Source: Actinomyces culturomici (lineage in GTDB: Bacteria; Actinomycetota; Actinomycetes; Actinomycetales; Actinomycetaceae). Taken from it: a DNA stretch of 35,361 nt. The notes under the pieces were generated by a model. The model did not search any database and was not told the DNA's origin. It worked only from the letters and a program-made list of their open reading frames with translations. Below are positions 24,411 through 32,729 of the stretch, piece by piece (the first letter of the stretch is position 1; each line of letters starts with the position of its first letter). The position numbers were made by a program, and so were the translations under genes. Location of the stretch: NCBI RefSeq assembly GCF_900499005.1, contig NZ_LS991318.1:17186-52546 (forward strand), read 5' to 3'.

Positions 24411-26051
24411 ATGAGAGCCCCCAGATCCGCCGTCGTCGTCTCCGCCATCGCCGTCGTCCTCGCGCTCGTCGTCGTCGGGTCGCTCGTCCGCGCCGGATTC
24501 CTCACCGCGCTCGACGCCGCCGGAGCCGGTGACGAGAACGTGACCCCGTCGACCCTCGACGCGGCCGAGAGCGGGACCGTCGACGCCTACTACGGCCAGA
24601 CGATCCGCTGGGGCGAGTGCTCGAAGGATCAGGTCGCGCTCAACCGCGACTACCGGCCCTCCGACATGAGCGCCTATCAGTGCGCGAAGCTCTACGCGCC
24701 CCTCGACTGGGACGACCCCTCGGGAGAGAAGATCACCCTCTCCCTTGCCGTCCACCGGTCCGGCGAGGACGGCGCCCCGGTCCTCTTCTACAACCTCGGC
24801 GGCCCCGGGGGAGCGGCCATCAAGTCCCTCAGCTACCTGATCGAGGACAACCTCGGCTCCGCCCTCGTGAAGAAGTACGACGTCGTCGCCGTCGATCCCC
24901 GGGGAGTCGGCACCTCCACCCCCGTGAAGTGCCTGACCGACGCCCAACTCGACGCCTACAGCTCAACCGGCTCCGTCACAGGCGCCTCCGAGCAGGACCG
25001 CGCCGCCGCGACCCCGGAGCAGATCGTCGCCGACGCGACCGCCGAGGTGGAGGCGATCTCGAAGGGCTGCGAGAAGATGAGCGGCGACCTCTTCCGACAC
25101 ATCGACACGGTATCCGCGGCGAAGGACTTCGACATGATCCGCGCCGTTCTCGGGCAGAAGACACTCGACTACCTCGGGTACTCCTACGGGACCTTCCTCG
25201 GCGCCACCTACGCCGGGCTCTTCCCCGACAAGGTCGGGCGGATGGTCCTCGACGGAGCGATCGACCCGGCGATGAACGTCGACGAGGTCTCCGCCCTCCA
25301 GATGCGCGGATTCGAGGCGTCCATCGAGCACTGGATCGACACCTGCCTCACGACGAAGACCTGCCCGCTCAAGGGGACGAAGGCGCAGGCGATCGCCCAG
25401 CTCACGGAATTCCTCGACGGGCTCGAGAAGAACCCGATCCCGACCTCGGACTCGAAGCGCCCCCTGACGAAGAACCTCGCCGTCAGCGCGATCATCGGGA
25501 TGCTCTACTCGGAGAAGACCTACTCGATGCTCGTCCAGGCGCTCACCCCGGCGATGGAGGACCAGGACGGGTCGCAACTCCTCTTCCTCGCCGACTACGT
25601 GTCCGACCGCAACGCCGACGGCACCTACTCCTCCAACGGGACCGAGGCGCTCATCGCCGTCAACAACCTCGACTACGGCCCGGTCGGCACGATCGAGGAC
25701 TGGGCGAAGGAGGCGGGGCTCCTCAAGTCCGAACTCCCCGTCTTCGGATCGATCAGCGGTTACGCCTCCGCCGGCCTCGACGCCTGGCCGACCTCTCACG
25801 CCGCGCGCGAAGCGATCACGGCTCCCGGCGCCGCGCCGATCCTCCTCGTCGGCACGACTCACGATCCGGCGACTCCGTACGTCATGGCGGAGAATCTCGC
25901 GAAGGAGCTGTCCTCCGGCGTTCTCGTCTCAAACGAGGGCTGGGACCACACCGCCTACTCGAAGGACGCGAACTCGTGCCTCGTCGGCGCGGTCGAGGGC
26001 TACCTCGTCTCCGGAACCGTGCCCGAGGCGGGCCTCACCTGCGGGAAGTGA
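24411..26051 (+). CDS. Exported alpha/beta-hydrolase, tripeptidyl aminopeptidase-like
   Basis: This 546-residue secreted or membrane-tethered serine peptidase trims short peptides outside the cell. A hydrophobic N-terminal segment (AVVVSAIAVVLALVVVGSLV, about 7-26) acts as signal or anchor; no lipobox is present. The hydrolase fold shows the oxyanion motif NLGGPGG, nucleophile Ser258 in GYSYG, then Asp485 (THDPATP) and His513 (GWDHTAY) in a TAP-like C-terminal domain. It resembles Streptomyces SlpD/Tap and other actinobacterial proteases of this family. ATG 24411 has no ribosome-binding site and is probably leaderless. It is a single gene; substrates are unknown. Confidence 0.9.
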   Translation: MRAPRSAVVVSAIAVVLALVVVGSLVRAGFLTALDAAGAGDENVTPSTLDAAESGTVDAYYGQTIRWGECSKDQVALNRDYRPSDMSAYQCAKLYAPLDWDDPSGEKITLSLAVHRSGEDGAPVLFYNLGGPGGAAIKSLSYLIEDNLGSALVKKYDVVAVDPRGVGTSTPVKCLTDAQLDAYSSTGSVTGASEQDRAAATPEQIVADATAEVEAISKGCEKMSGDLFRHIDTVSAAKDFDMIRAVLGQKTLDYLGYSYGTFLGATYAGLFPDKVGRMVLDGAIDPAMNVDEVSALQMRGFEASIEHWIDTCLTTKTCPLKGTKAQAIAQLTEFLDGLEKNPIPTSDSKRPLTKNLAVSAIIGMLYSEKTYSMLVQALTPAMEDQDGSQLLFLADYVSDRNADGTYSSNGTEALIAVNNLDYGPVGTIEDWAKEAGLLKSELPVFGSISGYASAGLDAWPTSHAAREAITAPGAAPILLVGTTHDPATPYVMAENLAKELSSGVLVSNEGWDHTAYSKDANSCLVGAVEGYLVSGTVPEAGLTCGK

Positions 26052-26083
26052 AGCCTGCGGGAAGTCAAGCCTGCGAGACGTGA
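26036..26083. repeat. 16-bp tandem repeat, three copies
   Basis: Units at 26036-26051, 26052-26067 and 26068-26083 share CCTGCGGGAAGT or a close variant. The first includes the stop codon of the peptidase gene. The spacer up to the tRNA promoter shows nothing else. Confidence 0.75.
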
Positions 26084-26303
26084 AGGCGGGGGCGGGCGGC
26101 CGTTCTGCGGGGCGAGGGGCCTCTCGGGCCGAGGGCCCTCATGGGCCGAGATCGCTCGCGGATCGAAAGCTTGCCCGCTGCCTGAGTTCGCCCATGACGG
26201 CGCGGGGCCTCGCGGTCCTGCGCACGTGGCGGCTCGGCTCGCCGGACCGTCCCGAGGCGATTCGGGTGTGAGGCTTTCCATGGTGGGGCGCGCTCCGACC
26301 GGT

Positions 26304-26333
26304 TTGCCCCCGGACCATCGGGCCCATTAGACT
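26304..26333 (+). promoter_or_regulatory. tRNA-Thr promoter
   Basis: TTGCCC (26304-26309) and TAGACT (26328-26333) are 18 bases apart, about 42 bases before the tRNA. Confidence 0.5.
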
Positions 26334-26375
26334 CGCACCGTTGTCCGAACGCCCCTCGCGGGAAACGGCGGACGC

Positions 26376-26448
26376 GCCACCTTAGCTCAGTCGGCAGAGC
26401 GATTCACTCGTAATGAATAGGTCGTGGGTTCGATTCCCACAGGTGGCT
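26376..26448 (+). tRNA. tRNA-Thr, anticodon CGT
   Basis: This 73-base cloverleaf has acceptor GCCACCT pairing with AGGTGGC, D-arm AGCTCAGTCGGCAGAGC, anticodon stem ATTCA/TGAAT, anticodon CGT at 26409-26411, and T-arm GTGGGTTCGATTCCCAC. The discriminator is T, and CCA is not encoded. It reads ACG codons. It is intact and is not the target of the element at the left end. Confidence 0.97.
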
Positions 26449-26455
26449 CAGACGG

Positions 26456-26503
26456 GAAGCGGCCCGGCACCTGCGCGAACAGGTGCCGGGCCGCTTCGTT
26501 TTT
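26456..26503 (+). terminator. Strong terminator after the tRNA
   Basis: A perfect 18-base stem (26456-26473 with 26480-26497, loop CGCGAA) is followed by GTTTTT. Confidence 0.92.
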
Positions 26504-26953
26504 CCGTCGTCGCTCGGCAGATCGGGCACTTGGGGCGCTTGTCAACACTCACCCGCTCATATAGGCCCCACCCCTATGGGGAACGCGACTTTACGTGGTC
26601 AGATCAACGAAAAGTCCGGGTCGATGCCACACTCTCTTGCCGGTATCCCCGAAAGATCCGCCCGCAAGAACGCACACAGTTTCCCGGATGACATGGGCCG
26701 AGGACGTCGCTGACCTGCAAGTTCTCCGACGGCTCCTCCGGTTCGATCGTCGACGGCGCGGAAACTGTGTGCGAATTCGCGGGTTCGGGAGACGAGCCCA
26801 TGGCGGGAGGGACGGAGCCTGGTGGAGGGCCGGCTGTGCCCGGGAGGAGCCGCTTCGCCAGCGGCTCCCGCGGAAGAAGAAGGCGGACGTATGAGCGAGG
26901 GCAGGATCGGATGAGAAGGCAGACGGGCGCGCGGACGAAGTAGTGCATGACGA
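26504..26953. other. Gene-free spacer with a 14-bp inverted repeat
   Basis: No open frame here has convincing start signals or composition. CGCACACAGTTTCC (26671-26684) recurs inverted and perfect at 26760-26773, enclosing 75 bases. A second hairpin, GGAGCCGC/GCGGCTCC, lies near 26845-26870. The region may hold a small RNA or a decayed mobile fragment; neither is shown. Confidence 0.5.
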
Positions 26954-26990
26954 AGCGGCGGCCCGGACCTTCCCGGTCCGGGCCGCCGCT
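26954..26990 (-). terminator. Hairpin ending the anchored-repeat transporter operon
   Basis: A perfect 16-base stem AGCGGCGGCCCGGACC (26954-26969) pairs with 26975-26990. It is 64 bases beyond the last stop of the minus-strand operon; only a short TTCG follows. Confidence 0.6.
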
Positions 26991-27053
26991 CGGCGTTCGC
27001 GTTTCTCGAAGTGACGGGCTCTCCGTGTGATTCGGGAGGCGCGTCAGCGACCT

Positions 27054-30000
27054 CTACTCGGCTCCCGACGCGCGCCTGCGCATGAGGAGCGCCCAGGCGC
27101 CCGCTCCGACGAGTCCGCTGCCGCCGATCCCCACGAGGACCCACTGCCACCAGTCCGCGCCGCTCCCGTACGATGCGGAGCCGCGCTCAGGGTTGAGCAG
27201 GGCGCTCACGGGCGCGGCGGGCTTGGCGAGCGCCCGAGTCGTGGACGCCCCGGACTGCGAGGAGTCCGCGAAGTTCAGACCCGCGACGCCGCTCGACTGG
27301 GAGCCGTCGGCGCTGGAGGCGCCCGACGCGCCGGAACCGGTCGTGGTGCCGGAAGCGGAGGTCGTCGACCCCGCGCCAGCCGCCGAGTTCGACGACAGCA
27401 GCGAGCCGGACACGGTCGACCCTCCGGTCACCGGGGTCCCGGTCTGCCCGGCGCCCTCGGCGAGGCGCGCGGCGGCCGCCGTGGGATTCCCGATCGACGA
27501 GGACGGGGCGCCCGCACCCGCAGAGGGGGAGGGGGTCGAACCGGCGCTGGGGGAGCCCGTGGAGGGCGACCCGGTCGAGGGGGAGGCGCCCGGAGCGGGC
27601 GCGGACTCGCCGGGCTTCCGAGTACCGGGGTTCGGCTTCGTCCAGTTCTTGTGGGACTCGGCGTTGAGCTTCGCGACGAGTTCGTCGATGGGGAGCGCTT
27701 CGCCGGGGTTCGGGTTCGGCGCGGGCTCCGGCGACGGGTCCGGTGACGGCTCCGGCTCGGCGCCCTTCTCGATGGCGTCGTCGCCGACGAGGAAGATCGC
27801 GTGGAGCGTCTTCTCGATGGTGGAGCCGTCGGCGAGGTGCGCGGTGTAGACGAAGTCGGTCGCGTAGCGCCCGGGCTTCGTGAAGTAGAAGGCCTGATGG
27901 TCGTGCGATCCGAAGAGGTAGCGGAGGACCATGTCGGGCTTCGCCGAGTCGAGTCGGGGCGTGAATCCCTCGAAGAGGGAGGAATTGCCGGTGACGAGAC
28001 GACCGGGGCCGGTGAAGTTCTTCATCGCGACCTCGACGCCCTTGTCCGAGAGCTGCGAGTAGTCGACCCGCTGGGTCGAGAACCCGACCCAGGGGATGCG
28101 TTCGAGCTGGGTCTCGGGCAGGGTCCACACGCCCTCGGGCGCTGCGGCGGCGAGTTCGTCGTAGCCCTTCGCGCCGGCGGGGATCTTCGCGTGCGTCGAG
28201 TCGGGGACGGCGTAGGCGAAGGTGCCGGAGGCGCGATGGACCGGGTGGCGCGGGTCGGCGGTGTCGTCGACGAAGACCTCCGCCTTCCCGTCTTTCAGGG
28301 ACATCGCCTGGTCCATGTGGCCCTCGGTGATGATGTGGATCGCCGAGTCGCCGGGATGGGAGGGATCGGACGGGGTGGCGGGGTCGGGGGTCGACGGATC
28401 GGAGGGCTCGGCCGGCGTCGAGGGGTCGCCCGGGTCCGCGGGGTCCGGGGAGGGCCCGGGCGCGGGCGCCTCGCCGTTGTTCTCCGCGGTGATCGCGCGC
28501 AGGGCCGCGATCGCGGCGTCGCCGACGACGAAGTGGGCGGAGCGGAACTTGTAGGAGAAGTTCCCGTCCTTGTCGCGCGTTTCGATGTTGAAACCGACGG
28601 TGTAGACGCCGGGCTTCGTGAAGACGTGGGCGAGGGGCACGGCGGCGGCCTCGGCGGTGAAGCCGCGGTTGGGGTCGCGCGTCGTGTCGAGGGCGACGGT
28701 CATCGCCCCGTCGGCGACGGTCCCGGCGATGTAGCGGCCGCCCTTGGGGCCGTCGAAGGTGTCGACGGAGTAGACGGCCGGCTCGGAGCGCAGCTCGGAG
28801 GGCATTCCGGTGAAGTCGAATCCGAGCGATCCGTGCTCGCCGGAGGCGGGCAGGACCCAGCGGTCGCCCTCGGCGGTCGTCTGCTTGAGCGAGTCGGGGA
28901 TCTCGAGGATCGGCGACCCGGGGATCGCCGTGCCGTCCGCGCTCACCTCAAGGGTCACCCGCTTGATCGGCTTGCCGTCGCGCACGTCGTCGTTGAAGGT
29001 CCCCTTGTAGACGTAGTGGGAGGGTGACGAGGGCGAGGCCGGCGCCTTCGCGGCGGAGCCGAAGAGCGCCTCGATCTGCTTGCGGGCCTCGGCCTGCGTG
29101 AAGGGGGCCTCGGGCTCGGCGGGCTTCTCCTCGGTGGAGAGCTCGCCGGAGGCGATCATCTTCTCCTTCACCTGCTCGGCGGTCGTCCCGATAGGCGTGA
29201 GGGAGGTGGTGGTGCCTGCGGGCAGGCCGACCTCGTCGTCGGAGCCGACGAGCCACGTGATGGTCGAGGGCCAGGAGTTGACGGTCCTCTGGGACCACGT
29301 GGACGTGTAGGAGGCGACCATGTCGAGCCTGTAGACGCCGGCCTTCGAGAAGGTCCAGTTCCAGTGGCCGTGGGAGCCTGCCTGGAGGGAGAGCGGGGCG
29401 AGCGAGGAGTCGGAGGAGAGGCCCCGGCTCAGGGAGTTCGCGCCGACGGTGCGCCATACCTCGACGGCTCCGGGTCCGGAGGAGTTGGCGATCGAGAGCT
29501 TCACCTCGTCGAGGAGGATCCCCTCGGGCTGGGCGACCTCGTGCGCCGTGTCGAAGGCGCCGATGCCGGCCCAGACGGGACGCCAGTTGTCGATCTGCTC
29601 CTGGGGGGCGCGCCAGACGATGTCGCCGGGCTTGCCGATGAAGTCGAAGAGGCCGCCCGAGGGGACGACCATGCGCGAGACCTCCTGGGAGTCGGAGGCG
29701 CGCGCATCGGGGGCGAGGCGGACGCAGACGGAGTTCGGGTCTTTGACGACCTTGCGGCCGTCGACGACGGTGACGGTGAAGGTCTCGTCGACGCGGGTCA
29801 CGTAGGCGGCGTCGACGTGGGCGTGGTGGAGGAGCTTGCGTCCGGCGCACACGTGGGGGACGCGGCCGTCGGGCCCGGGGGTCGCCTCAGGGTCGGCGCC
29901 GGGCGAGCCCGCGGGGACCGTGAGGTCCGCGGGCACGACGTCCCCGTAGCCGGCCTCGCCGGGCAGGTGCTCGGGGTCGTCGGGGGCTCCGGGGGACGAG

Positions 30001-30143
30001 GGCGAGGCCCCCGAGTCGGCGGAGGCGGAGTCCGCGGGAGGGGGCGTCTCCGACGGGGCGGCGTGCGCCGCGGGCACGACGAGTATCGGCGCGGCGAGCA
30101 GGGCGGCCGCGGCGAGGAGGCCGGTGAACGGCAGGGTCCTCAT
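27054..30143 (-). CDS. ABC transporter-associated surface repeat protein, three choice-of-anchor M domains
   Basis: This 1029-residue exported wall protein is the last gene of the operon. A signal peptide (MRTLPFTGLLAAAALLAAP, cleavage after AHA) leads to a Pro/Ser/Asp-rich linker. Three surface-anchored (choice-of-anchor M) domains follow at about 95-300, 395-590 and 640-840. Each ends in a strand such as GHWNWTFSKAGVYRLDM, LAHVFTKPGVYTVGF or DHQAFYFTKPGRYATDF and then a VGDDAI-like closing motif. A long Gly/Ser/Pro spacer and a C-terminal helix (WWQWVLVGIGGSGLVGAGAW) with an RRR tail fix it in the membrane; no LPxTG or LAxTG box is seen. ATG 30143 follows AAAGGA and overlaps the permease stop (ATGA). 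It fits the family named putative ABC transporter-associated repeat protein. The ligand is unknown. Confidence 0.88.
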   Translation of the reverse strand: MRTLPFTGLLAAAALLAAPILVVPAAHAAPSETPPPADSASADSGASPSSPGAPDDPEHLPGEAGYGDVVPADLTVPAGSPGADPEATPGPDGRVPHVCAGRKLLHHAHVDAAYVTRVDETFTVTVVDGRKVVKDPNSVCVRLAPDARASDSQEVSRMVVPSGGLFDFIGKPGDIVWRAPQEQIDNWRPVWAGIGAFDTAHEVAQPEGILLDEVKLSIANSSGPGAVEVWRTVGANSLSRGLSSDSSLAPLSLQAGSHGHWNWTFSKAGVYRLDMVASYTSTWSQRTVNSWPSTITWLVGSDDEVGLPAGTTTSLTPIGTTAEQVKEKMIASGELSTEEKPAEPEAPFTQAEARKQIEALFGSAAKAPASPSSPSHYVYKGTFNDDVRDGKPIKRVTLEVSADGTAIPGSPILEIPDSLKQTTAEGDRWVLPASGEHGSLGFDFTGMPSELRSEPAVYSVDTFDGPKGGRYIAGTVADGAMTVALDTTRDPNRGFTAEAAAVPLAHVFTKPGVYTVGFNIETRDKDGNFSYKFRSAHFVVGDAAIAALRAITAENNGEAPAPGPSPDPADPGDPSTPAEPSDPSTPDPATPSDPSHPGDSAIHIITEGHMDQAMSLKDGKAEVFVDDTADPRHPVHRASGTFAYAVPDSTHAKIPAGAKGYDELAAAAPEGVWTLPETQLERIPWVGFSTQRVDYSQLSDKGVEVAMKNFTGPGRLVTGNSSLFEGFTPRLDSAKPDMVLRYLFGSHDHQAFYFTKPGRYATDFVYTAHLADGSTIEKTLHAIFLVGDDAIEKGAEPEPSPDPSPEPAPNPNPGEALPIDELVAKLNAESHKNWTKPNPGTRKPGESAPAPGASPSTGSPSTGSPSAGSTPSPSAGAGAPSSSIGNPTAAAARLAEGAGQTGTPVTGGSTVSGSLLSSNSAAGAGSTTSASGTTTGSGASGASSADGSQSSGVAGLNFADSSQSGASTTRALAKPAAPVSALLNPERGSASYGSGADWWQWVLVGIGGSGLVGAGAWALLMRRRASGAE

Positions 30144-31018
30144 GCGAGTGTCCTTTCTGTGGTCTGCGCCGCCGGTCGGGCGCGAAGGAGGAGTCCGCGC
30201 CCGGGCGAGAGGAGCTGGGCGAGGACGAAGAGGAGGGTCGCGACGAGGACGATCGCCGCGCCCGAGGGGATGTCGAGCGACCAGGAGGCCCAGATGCCGA
30301 GGAAGGCGGAGACGGCGCCGATGGCCGGGCCGATGAGCATCATGGGGACGACGCGGTCGGTGAGGAGTCGCGCGGTCGCCGCGGGGGCGACGAGGAGCGC
30401 GAGGACGAGGACGTTCCCGATCGTCTGGATGGAGACGACGACGGCGGTCGCGATGGCGAGGTGGAGGAGCAGGTCGATGCGCCCGGCGCGCAGGCCCGTC
30501 GAGATCGCGAAGTCGCGGTCGACGCTCACGAGGACGATCCGGTCGTGGAAGACCGTGAGGGCGATGCCGATCGCGGCGCACGCCGCGAGGGAGATGAGGA
30601 CGTCGGTGTTCGTCACGCCGGTGAGAGACCCGAAGAGGAGCGATTCGAGGGATCCCGTGTAGCCGGGCGTTCGCGCGACGACGACGAGGCCGAGGGCGAA
30701 GGCGGCGGCGAAGAAGACGCCGATGACGGAGTCCTCGCCGACCCGGCGGTTCTGGGAGAAGACGGAGATGAGGATCGCGACGAGGATCCCGGCCGCCGCT
30801 CCTCCCAGGAGGATCGACCCCTGGAGCGCGAAGGCGATCGCGATTCCGGGGAAGACGGCGTGCGAGAGCGCGTCGCCGACGAAGGAGAGTCCGCGCAGGA
30901 CGACGTGCGCGCCGACGAGGCCGCAGACGAGCGAGGAGAGGACGGCGATGAGGAGCGCCCTCGGGAGGAAGGCGAGCGAGGGGTTCGCGAGGTCGGAGAG
31001 GAAATCGAGGAGGCTCAT
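30140..31018 (-). CDS. Anchored-repeat-type ABC transporter permease
   Basis: This 292-residue ABC-3 family (ZnuB/MntB-like) membrane subunit is the channel of a metal-type importer. The N-terminal segment VVLRGLSFVGDALSHAVFPG is the family signature, and about eight hydrophobic helices follow (for example ISLAACAAIGIALTVF, LVLALLVAPAATARLL). ATG 31018 overlaps the ATPase stop as ATGA, so translation is coupled; the frame is open upstream only because it runs across the ATPase gene. Its stop overlaps the start of the surface repeat protein. Confidence 0.93.
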   Translation of the reverse strand: MSLLDFLSDLANPSLAFLPRALLIAVLSSLVCGLVGAHVVLRGLSFVGDALSHAVFPGIAIAFALQGSILLGGAAAGILVAILISVFSQNRRVGEDSVIGVFFAAAFALGLVVVARTPGYTGSLESLLFGSLTGVTNTDVLISLAACAAIGIALTVFHDRIVLVSVDRDFAISTGLRAGRIDLLLHLAIATAVVVSIQTIGNVLVLALLVAPAATARLLTDRVVPMMLIGPAIGAVSAFLGIWASWSLDIPSGAAIVLVATLLFVLAQLLSPGRGLLLRARPAAQTTERTLA

Positions 31019-31737
31019 CGGCGCACCATCCCGAGGGAGCGGAGGAGCGCGGAGTCCTCGGAGACGCGGAAGGTCTCCATCCACGGCTCCGGCGAGCAGA
31101 GGTCGGCGGGCTCGCCCTCGGCCCTTACGGTCCCGTTGAGCATGACGAGCCGGTGGCAGATGTCGACGGCCTGTCCGAGGTCGTGCGTCGACATGAGGAT
31201 CCCGACGCCGGAGTGGGCGAGGTCGACGAAGAGGCGAGACAGCGCGTCCTGGTTCGGGTGGTCGAGCCCGGTGAAGGGCTCGTCGAGGAGGAGCAGCCGC
31301 GGCGAGGCGACGAGCGCCCGGGCGACGAGGATCCTCTGCTTCTGGCCGCCCGAGGTCTCGTTGATCGTCCGGTTGCGGTACGCGTACATGCCGACCGCGT
31401 CGAGCGCCCGGTAGACGGCTTCGAGGCGCGCCGCGGCCCGCGGTGCGCGGCGTCGGCCGGTGAAGGCGGTCGCGACGAGTTGGGCGGCGCTCATCGGATA
31501 GTTCCAGTCGAGGTCCTGGCGCTGCGGGACGTAGCCGATGACCGAGCCGCTCGCCTCGATGCTCCCGCGGTGGGGGACGAGTCCCATGATCGCGCGCATG
31601 AGCGTCGTCTTGCCGGCCCCGTTCGGTCCGATGAGGCCGACGAGCTCGCCCTCGTCGACCCGAAGGGAGACGTTCTCGAGGATCGCCCGCCCGCCGAGGT
31701 CGACGCGCAGGCCGGACACCTCCAGCGCGCGGCTCAT
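31015..31737 (-). CDS. Anchored-repeat-type ABC transporter ATP-binding subunit
   Basis: This 240-residue motor protein powers the importer. Walker A is GPNGAGKTT (37-45), the signature is TSGGQ (128-132, Thr in place of the usual Leu at its start), Walker B is LLLLDEP, and the switch His lies in STHDLG. The Q-loop region reads YVPQRQDLDW, as in ZnuC/MntA-type ATPases of metal importers. ATG 31737 overlaps the previous stop by four bases. Confidence 0.94.
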   Translation of the reverse strand: MSRALEVSGLRVDLGGRAILENVSLRVDEGELVGLIGPNGAGKTTLMRAIMGLVPHRGSIEASGSVIGYVPQRQDLDWNYPMSAAQLVATAFTGRRRAPRAAARLEAVYRALDAVGMYAYRNRTINETSGGQKQRILVARALVASPRLLLLDEPFTGLDHPNQDALSRLFVDLAHSGVGILMSTHDLGQAVDICHRLVMLNGTVRAEGEPADLCSPEPWMETFRVSEDSALLRSLGMVRR

Positions 31738-32729
31738 CGGTCCGACTCCCGGTCGTCGGCCTCATCGGACGCTTCCGGCTTCGGCTCGACGGGGCCTCGC
31801 GCCCCGCCCTCGACGATCCTCTCGGCGGCCCGCTCGCGCTCCCGGCCGCGGCGATGGGCGACGAGGACGAGGGCGATGAGGACGAGGGCCGCGGCGCCGA
31901 GCCCCGCGGCGATCCAGAGCGGGAGCGCGGTCGATCGGTCGACGGCCGACGGCGCGTCGACGGGAGCGGGCGACTCGGGGGCGTTCGAGATGGTCCACTG
32001 GGCCTCGAGTGCCTTCTGCGCGTCGGCGGCGTCCCCGACTGCGAAGCGGAGGATGCGGGTGTCCTCGACTGTGGAGCCGTCGGTGAGCTGGGCCTGGAGG
32101 CTGAGGCGGATGAGGTGGATCCCCGGCTGCGTGAAGACCCAGTTCGCGTGGGTGTGCGTGTTCGCGTCGACGTGGATCGGCTGCGCGTTCGGCTTCGTCG
32201 AGTTCCACAGCTCCTGGGGGCCGGAGAAGTTGCCCGCCTGGACGAAGGCGTGGAAGTCGCCCTCGCCCTCGTGCCCCTCGAAGACGAGGGTCGCGCCCTG
32301 GGCGAGTCGGCCGACGACCTCGGGGTCCTGGGTGTTCCAGCCGAGCCACACGACGTTCGCGATCTCGGACTGGGGGACGGCCCACACGGGGCCGTTCGCC
32401 GAGATGAAGGAGTACTGGTCGTCGGCGGGGAGCTCGAGCTTCGCGGCGTCGGACACGCGCAGGACGACGTCGTCGAGGTGGCGCCACGTCGGCGCCTGGC
32501 CGGAGTCGTCGCGGGCGAGGAAGGTCCACGCGCCGTCGAGGAACTTCGGTCCGAGGTCGACGTGCCCGGCGGAGATCTCGACCGGCGTGCCTGCGGGGGC
32601 GACGGTCTCGTTCGAGTCGACGACCTGGGTGAGCGAGGGGTCCTGAGTCGTCGTGTCCGCTGCGAGCGAGGCGGGGGCGAGGGCGATGAGGGCCGCGGCG
32701 GCGAGCGCGAGCGCGTGCGTGAGTTTCAC
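31734..32729 (-). CDS. Membrane-anchored single-domain surface repeat protein
   Basis: This 331-residue protein has a signal peptide (MKLTHALALAAAALIALAPA, cleavage after SLA), one choice-of-anchor M domain (about 45-245), and then a membrane helix (LWIAAGLGAAALVLIALVLV) with an RRGRERER stop-transfer and an acidic cytoplasmic tail of about 35 residues. The domain opens with GHVDLGPKF and ends with the His-rich strand NTHTHANWVFTQPG and FAVGDAADA. The start is GTG 32729, with GAGGAGACCA upstream and a GTGA overlap with the binding-protein stop. It stands between binding protein and ATPase, so it is probably a functional part of the importer rather than a bystander. Confidence 0.87.
   Translation of the reverse strand: MKLTHALALAAAALIALAPASLAADTTTQDPSLTQVVDSNETVAPAGTPVEISAGHVDLGPKFLDGAWTFLARDDSGQAPTWRHLDDVVLRVSDAAKLELPADDQYSFISANGPVWAVPQSEIANVVWLGWNTQDPEVVGRLAQGATLVFEGHEGEGDFHAFVQAGNFSGPQELWNSTKPNAQPIHVDANTHTHANWVFTQPGIHLIRLSLQAQLTDGSTVEDTRILRFAVGDAADAQKALEAQWTISNAPESPAPVDAPSAVDRSTALPLWIAAGLGAAALVLIALVLVAHRRGRERERAAERIVEGGARGPVEPKPEASDEADDRESDR

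Noticed and set aside
26604-26948. 114-codon minus-strand frame after the tRNA
   Set aside because: No ribosome-binding site, no domain, and a hairpin-rich sequence; composition does not look like the genes around it.
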